A program made the position numbers and the translations under genes. A model generated the notes under the pieces. It was given only the letters and a program-made list of their open reading frames with translations, did not search any database and had not been told where the DNA came from. 27,434 bases of DNA from Acidobacterium sp049965615 (lineage in GTDB: Bacteria > Acidobacteriota > Terriglobia > Terriglobales > Acidobacteriaceae). Location of the stretch: positions 1-27,434 of the forward strand of contig JBMFWD010000042.1 of NCBI GenBank assembly GCA_049965615.1, read 5' to 3'. Positions 22,993-27,434 of the stretch are shown here, piece by piece (position 1 is the first letter of the stretch; every line of letters starts with the position of its first letter).

Positions 22993-23056
22993 TTGTCATC
23001 CCGACCGAAGCAGGTTCACCGAAAGGTGAACCTGCGTAGCGAAGGGACCTGCAGTT
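22993..23056 (+). repeat. Dispersed repeat with GNRA-capped hairpin, copy 2
   Basis: TTGTCATCCCGACCGAA, then a perfect 11-base-pair stem GCAGGTTCACC (23010-23020) with GGTGAACCTGC (23025-23035) capped by GAAA, then GTAGCGAAGGGACCTGCAGT. Relative to copy 1 most of the stem has changed on both sides with pairing kept. Confidence 0.85.
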
Positions 23057-23072
23057 AAAAACAAACCAGCCG

Positions 23073-23091
23073 TCCTTCGCAAAGCGAAGGA
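23073..23091 (+). repeat. Short hairpin TCCTTCGC-AAA-GCGAAGGA before gcvPA
   Basis: A perfect eight-base-pair stem with an AAA loop, 38 bases before the gcvPA start. Its arms resemble the GCGAAGGA half of the dispersed repeat and its reverse complement, so it may be a fused remnant of two copies. No T tract follows. Confidence 0.6.
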
Positions 23092-23129
23092 TCACCAATC
23101 CACCACCGGCGTGCAGCAGAAGGAAATAA

Positions 23130-24482
23130 ATGCGCTACCTACCCAAATCTCCCACCGACCGCGAAGCCATGCTTCGCGAAATCGGCGCCGCCTCCATCGA
23201 CGACCTCTTCGCCGTCATCCCCGAAGAGTTCCGCCTCACGCGCGACCTCGACATTCCGCGCCAGATGGCCGAATCCGAAATCGTCGATCACTTCAAAGCT
23301 GCTGCCGCCCAAAACGCCAACGGCTACACCAGCTTCCTCGGCGCAGGCGTCTACCGCCACTACCGCCCTGTCCTCATTGACACCATCGTGCAGCGCGGCG
23401 AGTTCCTCACCTCCTACACGCCCTACCAGGCAGAAATCACCCAGGGCACCCTCCAGGCCATCTTCGAGTTCCAGACCATGATCTGTGAACTCACCGGCAT
23501 GGACATCGCCAACGCCTCCATGTACGACGGCTCCACCGGTGCCGCCGAGGCCGTCATGATGGCCATCCGCGTCACCGGCCGAGACAACGTCCTCGTCGCC
23601 CGCTCCGTCCATCCCGAGTACCGCGAGGTCATGCACACCTACGCGCAGCACCAGGGCCACGACGCCACCGAAGTCGACTACATCCGCGAAGGCCAGAATG
23701 CAGGCCGCCTCGACCTCGCCGCGCTCGAAGCCGCCATCACCGACCAGACCGCCTGCATCCTCATCCAGTCGCCCAACTTCTTCGGCACCGTGGAAGACGT
23801 AGCCGCCATCGCGGAAATCGCCCACAAAAAGGGCGCGCTGCTCATCGTCTCCATCGCAGAAGCCATCTCCCTCGGCGCCATCCGCCCGCCCGTCGAGGCC
23901 GACATCGTCTCCCTTGAAGCCCAGTCCTTCGGCGTCGCCCTCAGCTACGGCGGACCCTACTGCGGCGTCCTCGCAGCAAAAGAAAAATACCTCCGCCAGA
24001 TGCCCGGCCGCCTCGTCGGCGAAACCAAAGACAAGCAGGGCCGCCGCGGATTCGTCCTCACGCTCTCCACCCGCGAGCAGCACATCCGCCGCGAGAAAGC
24101 CACCTCCAACATCTGCACCAACCAGGCGCTCGTCGCCCTCATGGCGACTGTCTACATGACCATCTACGGCAAGCAGGGCATCAAAGAACTTGCTCTCCAG
24201 AACCTGGCCAAGGCCGACTACGCCGCCAAAACCCTCGGCCACTCCGGCAAGCTGCTCTTCGCCAATTCACCGCGCTTCCACGAATTCGTACTCCAGAGCG
24301 ACGAGTCCCCCGCGCAACTCAACCAGCGCCTCCTCGACCAGAAAATCATCGGCGGCCTCGACCTCTCAAAGTGGTATCCCGAACTCGGCCACGCCACCCT
24401 CTGGTGCGCCACCGAACTCACCACCCGCGAACAAATCGACCGCGCCGCGCAAGTCATGGCGATCGGCTTGGTGGAGGCGTAA
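23130..24482 (+). CDS. gcvPA: Glycine dehydrogenase (decarboxylating) subunit 1
   Basis: A 450-residue GcvPA, the N-terminal half of the P protein in organisms with a two-subunit enzyme. With GcvPB it forms the decarboxylase that releases CO2 from glycine and passes the aminomethyl group to GcvH. Segments typical of this subunit: RYLPKSPTDREAMLREIG at the start, FLGAGVYRHYRP, TPYQAEITQGTLQAIFEFQT, MYDGSTGAAEA, GGPYCGVLA and EKATSNICTNQALVAL. The PLP Lys belongs to the partner subunit. AAGGA six bases before the ATG at 23130 fixes the start. Full length, no damage. The gap to gcvPB is about 820 bases because of the RAYT insertion. Confidence 0.97.
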   Translation: MRYLPKSPTDREAMLREIGAASIDDLFAVIPEEFRLTRDLDIPRQMAESEIVDHFKAAAAQNANGYTSFLGAGVYRHYRPVLIDTIVQRGEFLTSYTPYQAEITQGTLQAIFEFQTMICELTGMDIANASMYDGSTGAAEAVMMAIRVTGRDNVLVARSVHPEYREVMHTYAQHQGHDATEVDYIREGQNAGRLDLAALEAAITDQTACILIQSPNFFGTVEDVAAIAEIAHKKGALLIVSIAEAISLGAIRPPVEADIVSLEAQSFGVALSYGGPYCGVLAAKEKYLRQMPGRLVGETKDKQGRRGFVLTLSTREQHIRREKATSNICTNQALVALMATVYMTIYGKQGIKELALQNLAKADYAAKTLGHSGKLLFANSPRFHEFVLQSDESPAQLNQRLLDQKIIGGLDLSKWYPELGHATLWCATELTTREQIDRAAQVMAIGLVEA

Positions 24483-24640
24483 GATGCCAGCCGGGCGAGC
24501 AAGCCGAAGACATGTTCACTCTGCAGCGCCAAATGCTTCTTCAGTCAATTTGGCCTTGAAACGACGCGTCACTTCCGCGATGCCAGAATAGCTTTGTAAC
24601 CGGGCACCACCCGAGTTGTACCGCATTGGCTTTGTAACAA

Positions 24641-25288
24641 GGGCACGGCTTTAGCCGGGCCGCAATAGCAACGAAAGGAAGAAATGGGCTTTAGCCCCTG
24701 CCATGGCGCATCCGGCACGCAATTCCGCTCCGTCAAACATCTTGAGCCCATCAAGGATTTTTTTTGCGACGACGAAGACGAGCATGTCCCGCCGTCTGCT
24801 GCAATCCGAGCGCAATGCCAATCTTCTCGTTGACGTCCTGCGCTCGCTTGTAGCCGAACATCGATTCAAGCTGCACGATTTCGTAATCATGCCGGACCAC
24901 GTACACCTCCTGATTCAAGTTGGGGAGGGTATGACCATCGAAAAGGCCATGCAGTTCATCAAGGGACGATTTTCTCGTCGAATATCCCAGGAATTCGACT
25001 ACCACGGCGAAGTGTGGCAGAGAGGATTCACCGAAGTGCAGGTCGTGAACAAGCAGAACTTTGAAGTCCATCGGGCTTATATCGCCGAGAACCCTGTCAA
25101 GGCCGGGCTCGCCGCAACCACGGGGCAATATCCATTCTGTTTTTCCTATTTGGCGAGCAAGAAAGAACATGTTCAAACAGAAACCGAAGTCGGCAGAGGC
25201 TAAAGCCCGCTCATTCGATCTCGCATCGCCACCCAGAGCGATAAAAAAATCAGCGAAGTGGCCCCGCGCTAAAGGAATCGGGCCGCAA
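24641..25288 (+). mobile_element. REP-RAYT-REP element inserted between gcvPA and gcvPB
   Basis: The transposase gene (24703-25203) is flanked by inverted REP sequences. Left: GGGCTTTAGCCCCTGC at 24686-24701, touching the start codon. Right: GCAGAGGCTAAAGCCC at 25193-25208, containing the stop codon. Outside these lie a second left REP hairpin (CGGCTTTAGCCG, 24646-24657) and a direct repeat of CGGGCCGCAA (24656-24665 and 25279-25288). Just before the left REPs CTTTGTAAC occurs twice (around 24592 and 24631), each followed closely by GGGCAC. The exact ends of the mobile unit cannot be fixed from one copy. Confidence 0.75.
24703..25203 (+). CDS. REP-associated tyrosine transposase (RAYT, Y1/HUH family)
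   Basis: A 166-residue single-domain HUH enzyme of the IS200-like Y1 family that in RAYT form processes REP DNA. The HUH motif is His66-Val67-His68 in VIMPDHVHLLIQV; the catalytic Tyr126 lies in HRAYIAENPVKAGL, and EVWQRGFTE is a further family block. Frame and motifs are intact, so the enzyme could be active. The ATG at 24703 abuts the left REP and the N-terminus (MAHPARN…RIFFATT) resembles relatives I recall from Acidobacteriota; the TAA stop is inside the right REP. It lies in the same direction as gcvPA and gcvPB. Its host role is unknown, and RAYTs are usually single-copy, vertically kept genes. Confidence 0.9.
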   Translation: MAHPARNSAPSNILSPSRIFFATTKTSMSRRLLQSERNANLLVDVLRSLVAEHRFKLHDFVIMPDHVHLLIQVGEGMTIEKAMQFIKGRFSRRISQEFDYHGEVWQRGFTEVQVVNKQNFEVHRAYIAENPVKAGLAATTGQYPFCFSYLASKKEHVQTETEVGRG

Positions 25289-25305
25289 AAATGAAGGATG
25301 AAGAA

Positions 25306-26814
25306 ATGAATTCTGAGTTCACAGGAACACCGCGCAAAGTCACCCCACACATCACCCAGAACGAGGCCCTCAGCTTCGAGAAATCCTCGCCCGGCAAAAA
25401 AGCCTACAAGCTGCCCCCGCTCGACGTACCCGCAGTCGACCCCGCCGCCCTCCTCGGCGAAGCCGCGCGAGAAGACTGCGGCACCCTGCCCGAGCTCAGC
25501 GAGATCGAAATCATCCGCCACTTCACTCGCCTCTCCACCTGGAACTACGCCATCGACCTCGGCATGTACCCCCTCGGCAGTTGCACGATGAAGTACAACC
25601 CGCGCGTCAACGAGTTCGTCTCGCGCCTCGAAGGCATCGCCGAAGCCCATCCCTACCAGCCCGAATCTCTCTCGCAGGGCGCGCTCCAGGTCATGGAAAC
25701 CCTCCAGCAATGCCTCATCGAGATCACCGGCATGGACGCCATCACCCTCCAGCCCGCTGCCGGAGCCCACGGCGAATTCACCGGCATGCTGCTCATCCGT
25801 GCCTACCATGAGTCCAAAGGCAACGCGCGCAAGCACGTGATCGTGCCCGACTCGGCCCACGGTACCAATCCCGCCACCGCCGCCGTATGCGGCTACGAGG
25901 TCATCAACCTCAAGTCCAACGCCGACGGCGGAATCGACGTCGAAGCCCTCGCGCAGCTCGTCCATGAAGACACCGCCGCGCTCATGCTCACCAACCCGTC
26001 GACCATCGGAGTCTTTGAGAACCAGGTCCACAAAATCGCAGACATCCTCCACGCCAAGGGCGCGCTCCTCTACATGGACGGAGCCAACATGAACGCCCTC
26101 GTCGGCAAAACCCGCCCCGGCGACTTCGGCGCGGACGTCATGCACCTCAACCTGCACAAAACCTTCTCCACGCCCCACGGCGGCGGAGGCCCCGGCAGCG
26201 GTCCTGTAGCCTGCAAGAAAATTCTCGAACCCTTCCTGCCCACGCCCGTCGTGGCCCGCAACGCAGAGGGCCGGCTCTATTTCGAATACAACCGCCCCCA
26301 ATCCGTCGGCCGCGTCCGCATGTTCTACGGCAACTACGGCATGTTCGTCCGTGCCCTGGCCTACATCCTCGCCAACGGCCCCGACGGCCTCCGCCAGACC
26401 ACCGAAGACGCCGTCCTCAACGCAAACTACGTCCGCGCCAAGCTCGAAGACCTCTTCGAGCTCCCCTACAAAACCCCGTCCATGCACGAGGTCGTCTTCA
26501 GCGACAAGCGCCAGACCAAAAACGGCGTCAAAACCGGCGACCTCGCCAAGCGCCTCATCGACTACGGCTTCCACCCCTACACCACATCGTTCCCCCTGAT
26601 CGTCCCCGGCGCGCTCATGATCGAGCCCACCGAAAGCGAATCCCGTGAGGAGCTCGACCTCTTCGTCGAAGCCATGCGCCAGATTGCCCGCGAAGCCGAC
26701 GAAAACCCCGAACTGATCCTCAACGCGCCCCACTCCACCCGCATCTCCCGCCTCGACGAAACCACCGCCGCCCGCAAACCCATCCTCCGCTGGAAACCAC
26801 CCACCGCGGAATGA
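25306..26814 (+). CDS. gcvPB: Glycine dehydrogenase (decarboxylating) subunit 2
   Basis: A 502-residue GcvPB, the C-terminal, PLP-bearing half of the P protein. The PLP Lys (residue 285 from this start) is in LNLHKTFSTPHGGGGPGSGP. Other landmarks: YPLGSCTMKYNPRVNE, QPAAGAHGEFTGM, DSAHGTNPATAA and TNPSTIGVFE. I chose the ATG at 25306, seven bases after AAGGA; the ATG at 25291 has no ribosome binding site. That signal lies 18 bases past the RAYT element's right flank, so any upstream leader shared with gcvPA has been replaced. It overlaps the next gene by ATGA. Function requires GcvPA, made from the same cluster. Confidence 0.97.
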   Translation: MNSEFTGTPRKVTPHITQNEALSFEKSSPGKKAYKLPPLDVPAVDPAALLGEAAREDCGTLPELSEIEIIRHFTRLSTWNYAIDLGMYPLGSCTMKYNPRVNEFVSRLEGIAEAHPYQPESLSQGALQVMETLQQCLIEITGMDAITLQPAAGAHGEFTGMLLIRAYHESKGNARKHVIVPDSAHGTNPATAAVCGYEVINLKSNADGGIDVEALAQLVHEDTAALMLTNPSTIGVFENQVHKIADILHAKGALLYMDGANMNALVGKTRPGDFGADVMHLNLHKTFSTPHGGGGPGSGPVACKKILEPFLPTPVVARNAEGRLYFEYNRPQSVGRVRMFYGNYGMFVRALAYILANGPDGLRQTTEDAVLNANYVRAKLEDLFELPYKTPSMHEVVFSDKRQTKNGVKTGDLAKRLIDYGFHPYTTSFPLIVPGALMIEPTESESREELDLFVEAMRQIAREADENPELILNAPHSTRISRLDETTAARKPILRWKPPTAE

Positions 26815-27200
26815 CGAGCGATCCCAAGAAGCTGAACGCCATCAGCGGCACTGTCATCGACAGTGCCGTGAAAGTCCACACTGCTCTCGGTCCGGGCTTG
26901 CTCGAGAATGCATATCGCGCCTGCCTCGCCCATGAGCTCGCCACTCGTGGATTAGCAGTAAAGCAAGAAGTGCCGTTGCCCATTACCTACGCAGGACGTA
27001 GGCTGGAAATTGGCTACCGGTTGGATCTACTTGCAGAAGATCTGATCGTTGTAGAGATCAAAGCAGTCGAGACCATCGCTCCCGTTCATCGCGCGCAACT
27101 GCTTTCTTATCGCAAGCTCAGCAAACGCCCTCTGGGACTGCTGCTGAATTTCAACGTGGTGCTCCTGCGAGATGGAATCGTTCGCATGCGTAATGGCTAA
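26811..27200 (+). CDS. GxxExxY-family protein (PD-(D/E)xK nuclease-like)
   Basis: A 129-residue protein with the name-giving GLLENAY motif (Gly29, Glu32, Tyr35) after VIDSAVKVHTALGPG. A nuclease-like core follows: Asp72 in YRLDLL and Glu82-x-Lys84 in VVEIKA, the D…ExK pattern of PD-(D/E)xK folds. RAQLLSYRKLSKRPLGLLLNF is also typical. Family members are common, often in several copies per genome, and have no established role. Its ATG overlaps the gcvPB stop (ATGA), so translation is coupled, though a link to glycine metabolism is not implied. Codon bias is weaker than in gcvPB (more A/T third positions), hinting at a separate origin. Confidence 0.88.
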   Translation: MTSDPKKLNAISGTVIDSAVKVHTALGPGLLENAYRACLAHELATRGLAVKQEVPLPITYAGRRLEIGYRLDLLAEDLIVVEIKAVETIAPVHRAQLLSYRKLSKRPLGLLLNFNVVLLRDGIVRMRNG

Positions 27201-27218
27201 CCGACTCCCTAAGGCAAT

Positions 27219-27254
27219 CCTGCGAGAGCCGGAGAACGGCTCATAACCCGCAGG
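27219..27254. other. Two-tier stem-loop after the GxxExxY gene
   Basis: CCTGCG (27219-27224) pairs with CGCAGG (27249-27254), and inside it GAGCCG (27226-27231) pairs with CGGCTC (27237-27242) around GAGAA. It lies 18 bases after the stop. There is no T run after it, so it is not a classical terminator; it may still protect or end the mRNA. Confidence 0.45.
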
Positions 27255-27268
27255 AATCCACTCCAAAG

Positions 27269-27313
27269 CCTCTGTGGCTTTTCTCTGTGTACTCTGTGTC
27301 CTCTGTGGTGAAA
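27269..27313. repeat. Dispersed CTCTGTGGTGAAA-type repeat
   Basis: CTCTGTGGC…CTCTGTGTACTCTGTGTCCTCTGTGGTGAAA. It has the same plan as the CTTTGCG…CTTTGCGGTGAA copies before ribH and gcvT, with GTG for GCG. It lies upstream of the gene starting at 27381, as the other two lie upstream of ribH and gcvT. Confidence 0.6.
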
Positions 27314-27380
27314 GGTTTTTTCCAACCTCCCGCACGCCTGCGAATCTAAAGGGAGAGCTAATTCTCTTGGAAAGGAAGTT

Positions 27381-27434
27381 ATGTCCATCTTCCACAACCG
27401 CCGCGACGAACTCGAAAAGCACGAATTCATGATG
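27381..27434 (+). CDS. Start of an unidentified gene, cut by the window end
   Basis: An ATG at 27381 follows GAAAGGAAGTT, a good ribosome binding site, and opens 18 codons with C/G-ending bias that run off the end of the window. The peptide begins MSIFHNRRDELEKHEFMM. This is too short to identify. It lies downstream of a dispersed repeat, like ribH and gcvT. Confidence 0.6.
   Translation, partial: MSIFHNRRDELEKHEFMM

Noticed and set aside
24751..26733. 660-codon open frame on the minus strand opposite gcvPB and the RAYT
   Set aside because: It is an antisense shadow of gcvPB caused by high GC and few stops; its composition (Gly/Val/Asp/Glu-rich) and the firm identity of gcvPB on + exclude it.
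1..27434. tRNA or rRNA genes, defence island, toxin-antitoxin pair, secondary-metabolite cluster
   Set aside because: No tRNA-like cloverleaf, rRNA segment, or matching gene sets were recognised on either strand by eye; a tRNAscan or Rfam run could confirm this.

Overview
The window is GC-rich bacterial DNA with strong C/G bias at third codon positions in the real genes. The gene set (split glycine cleavage P-protein, hrcA-grpE-dnaJ, ribH-nusB, a RAYT transposase, intergenic 'GTCATCC…GAAGGGAC' and 'CTTTGCGGTGAA' repeats, a Cys/His mini-protein) looks most like a soil Acidobacteriota of the Terriglobia/Acidobacteriaceae type (Granulicella, Edaphobacter or Terriglobus relatives). That placement is inference from gene content and remembered repeat style; no search was run.

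Layout. Positions 1-1392 are mostly non-coding: dispersed repeats, one small Cys/His protein gene (405-746), and a striking three-copy 67-bp tandem repeat (757-957). Next comes a ribH-nusB pair on + (1393-2780), whose RibH carries an unusual N-terminal VOC (glyoxalase-fold) domain. It converges on a heat-shock operon hrcA-grpE-dnaJ on - (5748 to 2818). The short hrcA leader folds into a hairpin whose 3' arm overlaps the Shine-Dalgarno, and no CIRCE operator is visible. Two CPBP-fold membrane protein genes meet tail to tail (5855-7452); one has intact protease motifs and the other has lost the catalytic Glu pair. gyrA (-), a polytopic membrane protein, ruvB, a thioredoxin-fold protein, galU (-), mfd (-), a zinc-less quinone oxidoreductase, tatA (-), a small conserved hypothetical (-) and an outer-membrane beta-barrel protein follow.

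The right end (21294-26814) holds the glycine cleavage system: gcvT, gcvH, gcvPA and gcvPB, all on +. Together they make the T, H and two-subunit P proteins that decarboxylate glycine, load the aminomethyl group on lipoyl-H and pass a one-carbon unit to tetrahydrofolate. The L protein (lipoamide dehydrogenase) is not in the window. The gcvH-gcvPA gap holds two structured repeats with covarying, GNRA-capped stems plus a terminator-like hairpin. The gcvPA-gcvPB gap has been invaded by a REP-associated tyrosine transposase (RAYT) flanked by inverted REP sequences. A GxxExxY-family gene is translationally coupled to gcvPB, and an 18-codon gene fragment starts at the right edge.

Most of the window is ordinary housekeeping DNA. 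The observations I rate highest are the possible RNA-thermometer leader of hrcA, the VOC-RibH fusion, the covarying hairpin repeats, the RAYT insertion inside the gcv cluster, the motif-degenerate CPBP protein and the 67-bp tandem array.
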